Positions 42,045 through 50,938 of a stretch of DNA of 64,000 nt are shown here, one piece after another (within the stretch, counting starts at the first letter, position 1; each line of letters starts with the position of its first letter). The position numbers and the translations under genes were made by a program. The notes under the pieces are model-generated. The model was not told the origin of the DNA. It worked only from the letters and a program-made list of their open reading frames with translations, and made no database searches. The DNA is from RPRC01 sp034933285 (lineage in GTDB: Bacteria; Desulfobacterota; Desulfuromonadia; Geobacterales; Geobacteraceae), in contig JAYFNT010000004.1 in the NCBI GenBank assembly GCA_034933285.1, forward strand, positions 67,469 through 131,468, given 5' to 3'.

Positions 42045-43169
42045 GTGGCAAACGGGGATAAACGTGATTATTACGAGGTACTGGAAGTTCACCGGAATGC
42101 CTCCGAGACAGAGATAAAAAAAGCTTACCGGAAACTGGCCATAAAGTACCACCCTGACAAGAACCCGGGGAACAAGGAAGCCGAAGAGATGTTCAAGGAG
42201 GTTTCCGAAGCTTACGAAATCCTGTCCGATTCACAGAAGAGGGCCCAGTACGACCAGTTCGGCCATGCCGGTCTGGGCGCTGGCGGCGGTTTCAATGCCT
42301 CGGGTTTCGGCTTTGGCGCGGGGACACCGTTCGGCGACATTTTCGGCGACATTTTCGGCGATATTTTCGGTGGTGGCCGTCAGCGGGGACGCGGCCAGAG
42401 GGGCGATGACCTTCTTTACAACCTGGAGATCTCCTTTGAAGAAGCGGCCTTCGGGGTCGAATCCAAGATTGAAGTCCCTTACAACAAGCGTTGCGGCGCA
42501 TGCAACGGCAGCGGCGCCAAGGCGGGCACAGAACCGAAAGTGTGCCCCACCTGCCGGGGCGCCGGCCAGGTGCGCTTCCAGCAAGGCTACTTCAGCGTGA
42601 GCAGGACCTGCAATCACTGCGGAGGGGAAGGGCGGATAATCGAAAAGCCTTGCGCGGTCTGCCGCGGCACTGGCAGCGTCAAGGATACCAAGACCATGTC
42701 GGTCAAGATACCGAGAGGAGTGGAGACCGGAAACCGGCTCAAGCTCTCGGGCGAGGGCGGGCAGGGAACCAGGGGAGGCGTGAACGGCGACCTGTATGTA
42801 TCCATCAACGTAAAGCCCCACCCGATATTCACCCGGGACAACAATGACGTGATCTGCGAGGTTCCCATCAGTTTCATACAGGCATCCCTGGGAACCGAGA
42901 TCCAGGTTCCAACCCTTGAAGGCAAGGTCGGGCTGAAGGTCCCGGAAGGCTGCCAGTCGGGAAAGGTCTTCCGGCTCCGGGAGAAGGGCATACCGGTCCT
43001 GCAGGGATATGGCCGGGGTGATCAGCTGGTAATCATAAAGGTGGAAACGCCGGTCAACCTGAACAAGAAGCAGCGGGAGCTACTGGAGGAGTTCGCCAGG
43101 ATCGGCGGGGAGGAAATTCATCCGCTGAAGAAGAATTTCCTGGACAAGGTGGTGGATCTGTTCAGCTAG
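42045..43169 (+). CDS. dnaJ: Chaperone DnaJ
   Basis: 374 residues from a GTG start (weak GGGGATGAA site). J domain with HPD in YRKLAIKYHPDKNPGNKEAE; Gly/Phe-rich linker with a repeated FGDIFGDIFGDIFGGGR; four CxxCxGxG zinc motifs (CGACNGSG, CPTCRGAG, CNHCGGEG, CAVCRGTG); C-terminal substrate domains. The stop TAG abuts the repeat at 43169. Partner of DnaK. Confidence 0.96.
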   Translation: MANGDKRDYYEVLEVHRNASETEIKKAYRKLAIKYHPDKNPGNKEAEEMFKEVSEAYEILSDSQKRAQYDQFGHAGLGAGGGFNASGFGFGAGTPFGDIFGDIFGDIFGGGRQRGRGQRGDDLLYNLEISFEEAAFGVESKIEVPYNKRCGACNGSGAKAGTEPKVCPTCRGAGQVRFQQGYFSVSRTCNHCGGEGRIIEKPCAVCRGTGSVKDTKTMSVKIPRGVETGNRLKLSGEGGQGTRGGVNGDLYVSINVKPHPIFTRDNNDVICEVPISFIQASLGTEIQVPTLEGKVGLKVPEGCQSGKVFRLREKGIPVLQGYGRGDQLVIIKVETPVNLNKKQRELLEEFARIGGEEIHPLKKNFLDKVVDLFS

Positions 43170-43260
43170 TAGGGGCGGGTTTTTAACCCGCCCTTTCCGG
43201 GTTTCAGACCCGCCCTTCTGGGTGTAATAAAACAAGGGCGGGTTAAAAACCCGCCCCTAC
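43169..43260. repeat. GTAGGGGC-ended inverted repeat element
   Basis: 92 bases with matching ends GTAGGGGCGGGTT and AACCCGCCCCTAC, and internal copies of the same arm. It starts at the last base of the dnaJ stop codon. Relatives at 44034-44126 and 61615-61682. Confidence 0.8.
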
Positions 43261-43286
43261 CGTCATACTGCAAGCTTCGGTGGCGA

Positions 43287-43949
43287 TTATCCCATCACCG
43301 CCTTGCGGAATTCATCGATGCCCATCTGCTCGACGAGACGGCAGATTCGCTCTTTTTTACCGCATCCCTTGTAGTAATTGACTATCTTTTCAATAATTGC
43401 CAGAACTTCATCATCGGTGGCTATATCTTCCGCAAATACATCGGCGATTCGCGGCCTCATGCCGGAATTGCCTCCCACCAGTATTTTCCAGCCCTTCGGG
43501 GTTCCCATGACGCCGATATCCTTGACCCATACCTCGGAGCAGGAGAGCATGCAGCCGGAAACCCCCATCTTCATCTTGTTGGGGAGTTGCATGGCGTGAT
43601 AGATGGCGTCCACTTTCAGGCCGAGCCCCACCGAGTCCATCACTCCGCGCTTGCAGAAGGTGGTGCCGGGGCAGATTTTGACGCTGCGCACGCAGAGGCC
43701 GATCGCTGCGCCCGGAGTCTGCTGGAGGTCAGCCCAGATGCTGTCCAGGTCCTCTTCCTTTATTCCTACCAGGGCAATGCGTTGCGCCGAGGTTACCTTC
43801 AATGCCTGGGCCTTGTATTTGTCAGCTGCGTCGCAGATTTTCCGCAGGGTCGCCGTGTCGGTTATCCCTCCGGGGATGTGGGGCGCTATGGCATAGGTTT
43901 CCTTGTCTCGCTGCAGTATGGCGCCTTTTTCCAGGATATCCTTCTTCAT
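43287..43949 (-). CDS. Small assimilatory-type sulfite reductase
   Basis: 220 residues, the size of the 24-kDa sulfite reductase of Desulfovibrio. Ligands for the coupled 4Fe-4S/sirohaem are in KICPGTTFCKRG (Cys93, Cys99) and SGCMLSCSEVW (Cys133, Cys137). The N-terminal half is a half-domain (ILQRDKETYAIAPHIPGGIT). Reduces sulfite or nitrite by six electrons; needs sirohaem, which shares precursors with the cobalamin cluster. Alone in its transcript. Confidence 0.85.
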   Translation of the reverse strand: MKKDILEKGAILQRDKETYAIAPHIPGGITDTATLRKICDAADKYKAQALKVTSAQRIALVGIKEEDLDSIWADLQQTPGAAIGLCVRSVKICPGTTFCKRGVMDSVGLGLKVDAIYHAMQLPNKMKMGVSGCMLSCSEVWVKDIGVMGTPKGWKILVGGNSGMRPRIADVFAEDIATDDEVLAIIEKIVNYYKGCGKKERICRLVEQMGIDEFRKAVMG

Positions 43950-44033
43950 CAGTTCCTCCCTGTGATTCTTTTTTAGTGAGGTTAAATTTGTAGCACAATT
44001 TTGCCGCGAAAGGAAGGGGTGACGGTGGCGAAG

Positions 44034-44126
44034 GTAGGGGCGATCCTTGCTCTTGCGCGCCGAAGCGCTTCAGCGCACAGGTGTGTGATAGCCCTATGGA
44101 AGGGCAAACACGAGGTTTGCCCCTAC
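44034..44126. repeat. GTAGGGGC-ended inverted repeat element
   Basis: 93 bases, GTAGGGGCGATCCTTGC at one end and GCAAACACGAGGTTTGCCCCTAC-like sequence at the other; ends pair over about 9 bases. The right end provides the TAG stop of the MFS gene. Confidence 0.7.
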
Positions 44127-45367
44127 GGCTGTTCCGCCCGTTCCATGTCTTCCTTGATATATCGGGAGCAGAGAAAACAGAAACCCGCAGCTGCCGCGAT
44201 GGCGATCGGTGTGGTCAGAAGTGCCGAACGGAGTCCCCAGAGGTCGGAGAACCAGCCCAGGATAGTTGGGGAGACGGCGTCCCCCAGGGCATGGATGAAG
44301 AAGATATTTACTGCGAATGCCATGGCGCGGCATTCCTGTGGACTGACATTGACGATCACCGTGTTCAGGGGGCCAGTATTGAAAAAAAGGAAGAATTCCG
44401 CGAAAAAAGCCGCGGTCAGGCACAGGGTGAGAGAGTCGGTCGCGATGGCCAGCACGGCGATGGGTATCCCGGCGAGAAATCCCCAGCCCGAAACCAGGAG
44501 ATATCCTTTGGGTGTCTTGCGCTGGAAGCGGTCACCGAGCCACCCTCCAGAGAGGGTCCCGGCGATCCCCGCCAGGACGGTGACGGCGCCGAACAGGGTG
44601 TTGCCTCGCGCCACATCAAGATGATGGACACGGTAGAGGAAGGTGGGCATCCACTGGGCGAGCCCTCCCATGGCAAAGGTCATGGCAGCCATGGCCAGGG
44701 TGTTCATGATGAAGGAGCGGTTTTTCAGGAATGTCCGGTAACCCGCCAGGGGCGTTTTCCTGGTCTTTTGCTCATTGGTCGGGGTATTCCCCCGCATCGG
44801 GTCCCTGATAAACCAGACCGCGGCGGCCAGCAGGATTCCGGGCGCCCCCACCATGAGGAAGGCGCTCTGCCAGCCGAAATGATAACCCAGCAAACCTCCC
44901 AGGAGATAGCCGATCGCGCTTCCAACGGGAATGGCGAGATAAAAGTAGGACAGGATTCTTCCACGGCGTTCTTTCGGGAAAATGTCCGAGATCAGTCCCG
45001 GCGAAACGGTACCGAAGCTGGCCTCGCCGATCCCTACCACGGTACGGGCTGCAAGGAGCGAACGGTATCCGGGAGCAATGCCCGACAGGGTCGTTGCCAG
45101 GCTCCAGACAAAAACCCCGCAGGAGGCGAGTCGGACCCGGCTTCCCCGGTCCCCCAGCCACCCGAGCAGGGGGGCCGAGCACATGTAGCAGATCATGAAG
45201 GCGGAGCCGAGGAAACCGAGGGCGGTGTCCGAAAGTTGGAAGTCGGCTTTGATGAGCGGGAAAACGGCATAGAGGACCTGACGGTCGATATAGTTCAGGA
45301 GGTTGACGGCCAGGAGCAGGGCCAGGGCGTAACGGGCATATGCGGATGAGGGTGAATCGTTTGTCAT
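44123..45367 (-). CDS. MFS transporter (spinster-like)
   Basis: 414 residues, twelve membrane helices. MFS signature between helices 2 and 3: GWLGDRGSRVRLASCGV, and RTVVGIGEASFGTVSPGLIS, the spinster-type pattern. Substrate unknown. The last codon triplets read EQP then TAG, and this TAG belongs to the terminal repeat, so the natural C-terminus may have been altered. Confidence 0.85.
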   Translation of the reverse strand: MTNDSPSSAYARYALALLLAVNLLNYIDRQVLYAVFPLIKADFQLSDTALGFLGSAFMICYMCSAPLLGWLGDRGSRVRLASCGVFVWSLATTLSGIAPGYRSLLAARTVVGIGEASFGTVSPGLISDIFPKERRGRILSYFYLAIPVGSAIGYLLGGLLGYHFGWQSAFLMVGAPGILLAAAVWFIRDPMRGNTPTNEQKTRKTPLAGYRTFLKNRSFIMNTLAMAAMTFAMGGLAQWMPTFLYRVHHLDVARGNTLFGAVTVLAGIAGTLSGGWLGDRFQRKTPKGYLLVSGWGFLAGIPIAVLAIATDSLTLCLTAAFFAEFFLFFNTGPLNTVIVNVSPQECRAMAFAVNIFFIHALGDAVSPTILGWFSDLWGLRSALLTTPIAIAAAAGFCFLCSRYIKEDMERAEQP

Positions 45368-45441
45368 GGCGTTTCCAAGTATATCGTTGTCTAATCTCTC
45401 CCTTACGTAAAGGGGGGAGTCGCTCCACGGCCAAAATTATA

Positions 45442-46398
45442 TTATTGCAGTGAGCGCCAGAAGACTATCATGCCCCAACAGAGAAACATCAGCGCCATAG
45501 ACCCATACATGAGCTGAACAGTGCCCCGGTAGGAATCATGGGACAATTCCCGCAGCGGGTCGCCTATGGGCGGTTTTTCCACCGGCTTGCCGAAATAGCT
45601 GTTGGTGCCGCCCAGTCGAACTCCCAGTGCTCCTGCTGCTGCCGCTTCCGGAAACCCGCTGTTGGGGGAGGAATGGTTGCGGCTGTCCCGACACAGGACC
45701 CGGAACGCGGACCGCCCCGACAGGCCGAAGAGCGGTGCAACCGCTACCATCAGCAGCCCGGTCAGGCGGGCGGGAACCCAGTTGGCCAGGTCGTCGAAGC
45801 GGGCCGGGGCCCAACCAAAGCGAAGATAGCGCTCGTTCTTGTATCCCACCATGGAGTCCAGGGTGTTGATGGCTTTATAGGCCAGACCCAGGACCGGTCC
45901 GCCGATCATCAGGTAAAAGAGCGGTGCAATCACCCCGTCCGAAGTATTCTCCGCTACTGTCTCCACCAATGCCCGCCAGATCGCAGCTTCATCGAGGTTT
46001 CCGGTGTCCCTTCCCACGATTCGGGAGAGAAAATGCCGTGCACCTTCCAGGTCGCCGGCTGCCAGGCGCTCGGCCACCAGCTTCGATTCCATGTGCAGGG
46101 AGCGGGCCGCCAGGCAGGTGTAGGAGAGCCATGCCGCCACCGCAAAACCGGCGAAGGGATGCAGGGCATATGCCCCCTTTACCAGGGAAAGGGAAATTAC
46201 GGCAGTCGATCCGACCACAGCAAGGAGCAGCAAAGCACCGCCAAGACGTTCATTCCTAACCAGCCGTCGTAAGACCTTTTCCAGTGACGAAATCATTTTG
46301 CCGATCCCGACCACCGGATGGGGCAACCGGCGCGGGTCGCCCAGGAGAAGGTCGAGGAGGACGGCGGTCAGTAATATGTAGGGGGTGATTGGCTCCAA
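45442..46398 (-). CDS. cbiB: Adenosylcobinamide-phosphate synthase CbiB
   Basis: 318 residues from a TTG start; no strong ribosome site. Family motifs: LLDLLLGDPRRLPHPVVGIG, ETVAENTSDGVIAPLFYLMI, INTLDSMVGYKNERYLRFGW. Membrane protein joining aminopropanol phosphate to adenosylcobyric acid. Last gene of the cobalamin series. Confidence 0.92.
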   Translation of the reverse strand: MEPITPYILLTAVLLDLLLGDPRRLPHPVVGIGKMISSLEKVLRRLVRNERLGGALLLLAVVGSTAVISLSLVKGAYALHPFAGFAVAAWLSYTCLAARSLHMESKLVAERLAAGDLEGARHFLSRIVGRDTGNLDEAAIWRALVETVAENTSDGVIAPLFYLMIGGPVLGLAYKAINTLDSMVGYKNERYLRFGWAPARFDDLANWVPARLTGLLMVAVAPLFGLSGRSAFRVLCRDSRNHSSPNSGFPEAAAAGALGVRLGGTNSYFGKPVEKPPIGDPLRELSHDSYRGTVQLMYGSMALMFLCWGMIVFWRSLQ

Positions 46399-46592
46399 AA
46401 AGTGTCCGATTCAGTCCTTAAATATCCCAAAAAATAATCTATGTTATTCCACGGAAGTATCGTCACGTTGCCGTTTGCCAACTCCGTATCACCGCCATAG
46501 ACCAGTCAGACCGGCATCGCAATTGTTCAATCTGCACAAATTGTCAATTGAATTTAAAAAATGTGCAAACCGCTCAGCCCAGTCCCACAAAA
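46399..46592. other. Short AT-rich gap before cbiB
   Basis: 194 bases with a TTGACA on the minus strand (46542-46547) but no good -10 partner. No riboswitch recognised. Confidence 0.35.
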
Positions 46593-48977
46593 TCAATGTA
46601 TTCCGCATATTTGCAGCAACTTCTCCATGTCCAGGTGCCGTTCCAGGTGCTCCGCCAGAAGATCGAACGGGTCTTCGCTCCGGCAGTCGGCGGAGACCGT
46701 CGGCAAGCCCTTTGCCATTCTTATCCGGTTGAGGTAGGCCGACCGGAAGCCGTCATTGTCGAACAATCCATGGAGATAGGTACCCAGGATTCTGCCGTCG
46801 GCGGAAACCGCGCCGTCGGGAACGGCCGTTTCCTGTCCCGAGCGGCTTACCAGTTGCGCAAAGGGAAGCGACTCCGTTCCGAGGGTCGTCTGTCCCATGT
46901 GGATTTCGTACCCTTCGACGATCCCGCTGCATCCCGGCGCTGCCAGAGATGCGGCCGGCAGGAGCCGGGCCTTTGCCTGGTGTGTCTCCTTTGCGGAGAG
47001 CAGCACGGTCTCCACGTCCAGCAGCCCCAGGCCAGCGGTTTCACGCCGGGCGGATTCGACGCCGTGGGGGTCGAGGATACTTGCGCCGAGCATCTGGTAG
47101 CCGCCGCAGATGCCGACGATCGGGCCGCGGAACTGTCGTATCCGTTCCGACATGCCGCGCCGGTCCAGAAACCGGAGATCGGCCATGGTGGATTTGCTGC
47201 CGGGCAGGATCAGCAGATCCAGGTCATCCATTTCTTCGGCAAGTTCCAGATACCTGAGTTCCACATCCGTTTCCGCCTCCAGAGGGTCGAAATCGGTATA
47301 GTTTGAGATACGCGGGAATCGTATAACCCCAATTCTGAGCTTGTATCCCTCATGCCCCGTGCCTTGTGCCTTGTGCCTGAATTTATTGCCCCTTGCCTTT
47401 TTTTCCAACGCGACGCTGTCCTCTTCGGGGATGCGGAAATGGGTAAAGAATGGCACCACCCCCAGGACCGGAACGCCGGTCCGTTGCTCCACGAAGTCGA
47501 TACCCGGTTTCAGCAGGGAGGGATCGCCCCGGAACTTGTTTATGATCACCCCCCTGATCAGCTCCTTTTCCTTCGGTTCCAGGAGTTCCAGCGATCCGAC
47601 GATCTGGGCGAACACTCCGCCGCGGTCAATGTCCGCCACCAGGATGCAGGGACAGCCAGCCATCTCAGCAATGCGCAGGTTGGCGATGTCATGGGACTTG
47701 AGGTTGATTTCCGCAATGCTTCCGGCTCCTTCGATGACGACGAAAGCAAAGTCCCTTCTCAGGCGCTTGTAGCTTTCCACGATCTTTTCAAATGCTTGCG
47801 GTTTGTAGGAATTGTATTCCTTCACCGACATATTGCCCACGGCAGTGCCCTGGACGATAACCTGGCTGCCGGTGTCCGAATTGGGCTTGAGCAGCACCGG
47901 GTTCATGTCCGTATGGGGGAAAATTCCGCATGCCTGGGCCTGCACCGCCTGGGCCCGGCCGATTTCTCCCCCTTCCGGCGTGGCGAATGAATTGAGGGCC
48001 ATGTTCTGGGACTTGAAGGGCGCCACTGATATGCCCCGGTTGCGGAGGATACGGCAGAATCCCGCCGCAATGACCGACTTGCCCACGTCCGAACCGGTGC
48101 CGACGAACATGAGGGCGCGGGCCTGCGCGCCCGGGCACAGGGCAAAGGTGTCATCGGTTTTCCCTTGTGCCTTGCGCCTCGTGCTTTGTGCCTGCAGTTC
48201 ATATCCCCTCGGCGTGACCATGCGCCCTTTGCCGTCAATGAACGTGGCGGAGTTGCCCACGATGACCAGGGAAAACATGTCGGCCTTATCCAAAGGCATC
48301 TCGGCCAGGCTGGCAATGATCCGTTCTTCGCCCTTGCGGCAGGCGTTGCGGACTATACCGACCGGTGTCCGGCCCGGGCGTGACTGGAGGATGATGTCCC
48401 TGGCACGCTCGAGGTGCCCGCTTCTTCCCTTGCTGCGGGGATTGTAGAGAGCGATGACGAAGTCAGCCGCAGCCGATGCAGCCAGTCTTTTTTCGATGAT
48501 CTCCCAGGGGGTGAGCAGATCGGAGAGAGAAATCACCGCGAAATCGTGCATCAGCGGTGCGCCCAGCACCGCAGCGGCTGCCTGTACCGCTGAAACGCCG
48601 GGGACGACTACAACATCCGGAGCGTCCAGCGACGATTCAGAAATCCCCCCCGACCCCCCGTTTGCAAAGGGGGTAGGGCTTTCCGTATCCATCAGTTCCA
48701 TGACCAGTCCGGCCATGCCGTAGACCCCGGCATCACCGCTGGAAACGAGAGCAACGGTCCTCCCTTCGCAGGCAAGGCGGATGGCTTCCCTGCAACGCTC
48801 AACTTCCCTGGTCATGCCGGAGGAGATGATCGCTTTCCCGGCCAGCAGAGGCTCAATCAGTTTCAGATACGTGGAGTATCCCACCACGGCATCTGCGCTC
48901 CTGATCGCTTCACGCGCCTCGCAGGTCATGTGTTTAAGATCGCCCGGCCCGATGCCGACAATGTAAAGTTTTGACAT
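46593..48977 (-). CDS. Fused precorrin-3B C17-methyltransferase/cobyric acid synthase
   Basis: 794 residues from ATG 48977 (AAGGA upstream). Residues 1 to about 250 are CobJ/CbiH: LYIVGIGPGDLKHMTCEARE, LVSSGDAGVYGMAGLVMELM, VVVPGVSAVQAAAAVLGAP. From about residue 290 it is CobQ/CbiP: MFVGTGSDVGKSVIAAGFCR, glutaminase Cys in PIVGICGGYQMLG and His in GTYLHGLFDND. The joint (STRRKAQGKTDDTFALCPGA) is made of a GGCACAAGGC-type repeat; another lies in frame within CobQ (RHKAQGTGHEG) and a C/G-run repeat within CobJ (TPFANGGSGGI). Usually these are two genes. First module methylates and contracts the ring, the second amidates b, d, e and g side chains. Confidence 0.88.
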   Translation of the reverse strand: MSKLYIVGIGPGDLKHMTCEAREAIRSADAVVGYSTYLKLIEPLLAGKAIISSGMTREVERCREAIRLACEGRTVALVSSGDAGVYGMAGLVMELMDTESPTPFANGGSGGISESSLDAPDVVVVPGVSAVQAAAAVLGAPLMHDFAVISLSDLLTPWEIIEKRLAASAAADFVIALYNPRSKGRSGHLERARDIILQSRPGRTPVGIVRNACRKGEERIIASLAEMPLDKADMFSLVIVGNSATFIDGKGRMVTPRGYELQAQSTRRKAQGKTDDTFALCPGAQARALMFVGTGSDVGKSVIAAGFCRILRNRGISVAPFKSQNMALNSFATPEGGEIGRAQAVQAQACGIFPHTDMNPVLLKPNSDTGSQVIVQGTAVGNMSVKEYNSYKPQAFEKIVESYKRLRRDFAFVVIEGAGSIAEINLKSHDIANLRIAEMAGCPCILVADIDRGGVFAQIVGSLELLEPKEKELIRGVIINKFRGDPSLLKPGIDFVEQRTGVPVLGVVPFFTHFRIPEEDSVALEKKARGNKFRHKAQGTGHEGYKLRIGVIRFPRISNYTDFDPLEAETDVELRYLELAEEMDDLDLLILPGSKSTMADLRFLDRRGMSERIRQFRGPIVGICGGYQMLGASILDPHGVESARRETAGLGLLDVETVLLSAKETHQAKARLLPAASLAAPGCSGIVEGYEIHMGQTTLGTESLPFAQLVSRSGQETAVPDGAVSADGRILGTYLHGLFDNDGFRSAYLNRIRMAKGLPTVSADCRSEDPFDLLAEHLERHLDMEKLLQICGIH
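47351..47400. repeat. GGCACAAGGC-type repeat within the CobQ part
   Basis: Plus-strand GTGCCTTGTGCCTTGTGCCT units, read on the minus strand as RHKAQGTGHEG in frame with CobQ. Confidence 0.65.
48138..48205. repeat. GGCACAAGGC-type repeat at the CobJ-CobQ joint
   Basis: CCCTTGTGCCTTGCGCCTCG and TGCTTTGTGCCTGC units; encodes the linker STRRKAQGK. It spans the place where a CobJ stop and CobQ ribosome site would be expected. Confidence 0.7.
48640..48677. repeat. C-run/G-run palindromic repeat inside the CobJ part
   Basis: AAATCCCCCCCGACCCCCCG, then TTTGCAAAGGGGG. In frame; codes for PFANGGSGGIS between LVMELM and VVVVPGVSAV. Confidence 0.8.
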
Positions 48978-48997
48978 CTTTGATTCAATCCTTGCTG

Positions 48998-50053
48998 TCA
49001 CTGTATTTCTGCTATTGCCAGGGTTACATTCCCGCTCTTGACCTTTTTCAACAGCAGTCTTCCGCCGCCGGATGCCAGTAGTGCGGCAGGTTCCGCTACT
49101 CCGGTGGCGCCGATGGCTTCCATGGCGTGGCGGGAAGGGGGTGAGGGAGACGGGACGGTGTTCAGCTCGTTGCTTTCAAAGCAAACAACCGGCAGGGAGT
49201 ATTTCTGCGCGAATTCCACAAGCCCCGGTTCGTCGCGCTTTACTGCTGCGGTTGCGACACAGTTGACGCTCCTGATGGAGAGGAACTGCCGCTTCAGGTT
49301 GCACAGCACGACTTCCTCGATCTCTTCCACGCTGGTACCGCTGTTGCATCCCATGCCCAGCACCAGGTTTTGCGGGCGGAGAACCAGCAGTGCCGGATGC
49401 TGGAGCTGGGGGGGCAGGCTGCGGTCGGTGACGAACAGGAAGCCGCTTGCCCCGCTGCGCAATGCCGTGGTGAAGTCGGGATGGAAGGTCAGGTTTCCGC
49501 GGCCGCAGAAATGCTGTTCCACCTGCCCGGTGGGGTCGACTACCGCGATCCGGCCCTTTTCAAGGAGGAGGGCATTCAATGTCTTGACCCGGGAGAGGTC
49601 GTCTATTGCCCATCCCTGCTCCTTTGCCAGCATGTCGAAGGAAGGGAGACCATTGGCATCGGTGGCGGTGGTGATCACCGGCATCGCTCCGGTTATTGCG
49701 GCACACCTGCCGGCCAGATCGTTGGCGCCGCCGAGGTGTCCGGAGAGAAGAGAGACGGCGAACTTTGCGGAATCATCCATTACCACAACGGCCGGGTCTC
49801 TGTCCTTGCCTTCCAGGAGGGGCGCGATCAACCGCACGACGATGCCGGTGGCCATGATGAAGACCAGACCGTCAGCTTTGCGCCACAACTGAACCACGAG
49901 TTCTCTCAGGCAACCCGGAAAAGGGGTGAACGGTCCCATGCATGCGTCGGCCCATTTGGGGGGAAGGTGCAGCACGGCATCGGGCAGGGCGTCCCTCAGC
50001 TGGCAACCGAGACGGGCGCCGTTGCCCGTTATGGCAATTATGGCAATGTTCAT
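48998..50053 (-). CDS. cbiG: Cobalt-precorrin-5A hydrolase CbiG
   Basis: 351 residues. N-terminal domain with VFIMATGIVVRLIAPLLEGK and VSLLSGHLGGANDLAGRCAA; C-terminal CobE-like domain LVLGMGCNSGTSVEEIEEVV. Opens the delta-lactone with loss of acetaldehyde in anaerobic cobalamin synthesis. 20 bases before the CobJ-CobQ start. Confidence 0.92.
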   Translation of the reverse strand: MNIAIIAITGNGARLGCQLRDALPDAVLHLPPKWADACMGPFTPFPGCLRELVVQLWRKADGLVFIMATGIVVRLIAPLLEGKDRDPAVVVMDDSAKFAVSLLSGHLGGANDLAGRCAAITGAMPVITTATDANGLPSFDMLAKEQGWAIDDLSRVKTLNALLLEKGRIAVVDPTGQVEQHFCGRGNLTFHPDFTTALRSGASGFLFVTDRSLPPQLQHPALLVLRPQNLVLGMGCNSGTSVEEIEEVVLCNLKRQFLSIRSVNCVATAAVKRDEPGLVEFAQKYSLPVVCFESNELNTVPSPSPPSRHAMEAIGATGVAEPAALLASGGGRLLLKKVKSGNVTLAIAEIQ

Positions 50054-50069
50054 GGTGCGCTTTGCGCAA

Positions 50070-50165
50070 CCGGCAAAGGGCAGAAGGCAAAGGGCAAAAG
50101 GGATTTGATTCCTTCGACCTTCAGCCTTCGGCCTTCAGCCTGTTGTTTTATCCTTTTATCCCTTT
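50070..50165. repeat. GGCAAAGGGC-type repeat between cbiF and cbiG
   Basis: Tandem units GGCAAAGGGCAGAAGGCAAA and, on the other arm, CCTTCAGCCTTCGGCCTTCA. It fills the gap between these genes and carries the end of cbiF and the region before cbiG. Confidence 0.6.
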
Positions 50166-50924
50166 CCTGCATCCATGGCTGAATTCCTTGTCGTACAGGA
50201 GCGATTTCGCTTTCAGACCGGACGTTCGCGCATTGAGAACATCTCCCACCAGTATGACTGCCTGCCGGTCTATGCCGGCTTCCGTTATGAGAAAGGCGAT
50301 ATCCGAAAGCGTTCCCCGGATGATCAACTCGTCGGGCCAGGATGCGCGCGATACCACAGCGGCCGGAGTCTGCAAGGTGTAGGCTCCCTGCAGCAGGACC
50401 TCGACAACCTTGCCGATCATGGAGACCGACAGGTAGATGGCCAGGGTGGCGCCGGTTTTGGCGATTTGCTGCAATGATTCCCTTTCAGGCACCGGTGTCC
50501 TCCCCTCCAGGCGGGTGAAAACCAGGGTCTGGGACACTTCAGGCAGGGTGAGTTCCTGTTTCAGCGAGGCGGCAGCGGCAAAGGCGCTTGTCACTCCCGG
50601 CACGACGGCGTAGTCTATCCCCAGCCGGTCAAGCTCGGCCATCTGTTCCTGGATCGCACCGTAGAGGGATGGATCGCCGGTATGCAGCCGGACCACGCTC
50701 TTGTCGGCGATCACGGCTTCCGCAATCATTTCGGTCGTCTCTTCCAGGGTCATGGATGAAGAGTCATGGACCTCTGAGTCGGGCGCGAATCTGCGAACCA
50801 GTTCCCGGTCCACCAGGCTGCCGGCATATATCACCAAATCCGACTCGCCCAGTATCCGGGCGCCCTTGACTGTAATCAGTTCCGGGTCGCCGGGACCCGC
50901 GCCGATGAAATGGACAATTGACAC
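50148..50924 (-). CDS. cbiF: Cobalt-precorrin-4 C11-methyltransferase
   Basis: 258 residues. SAM-methyltransferase motifs: VHFIGAGPGDPELITVKGAR, LHTGDPSLYGAIQEQMAELD, YAVVPGVTSAFAAAASLKQE. CobM/CbiF family. The final residues (FSHGCRKGIKG) run into the neighbouring repeat, so the C-terminus may be extended. Confidence 0.92.
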   Translation of the reverse strand: MSIVHFIGAGPGDPELITVKGARILGESDLVIYAGSLVDRELVRRFAPDSEVHDSSSMTLEETTEMIAEAVIADKSVVRLHTGDPSLYGAIQEQMAELDRLGIDYAVVPGVTSAFAAAASLKQELTLPEVSQTLVFTRLEGRTPVPERESLQQIAKTGATLAIYLSVSMIGKVVEVLLQGAYTLQTPAAVVSRASWPDELIIRGTLSDIAFLITEAGIDRQAVILVGDVLNARTSGLKAKSLLYDKEFSHGCRKGIKG

Positions 50925-50938
50925 AAAACCTCCGGAAG

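Noticed and set aside
44081..45349. 422-codon plus-strand frame
   Set aside because: Antisense to the MFS transporter; a high-GC shadow frame.
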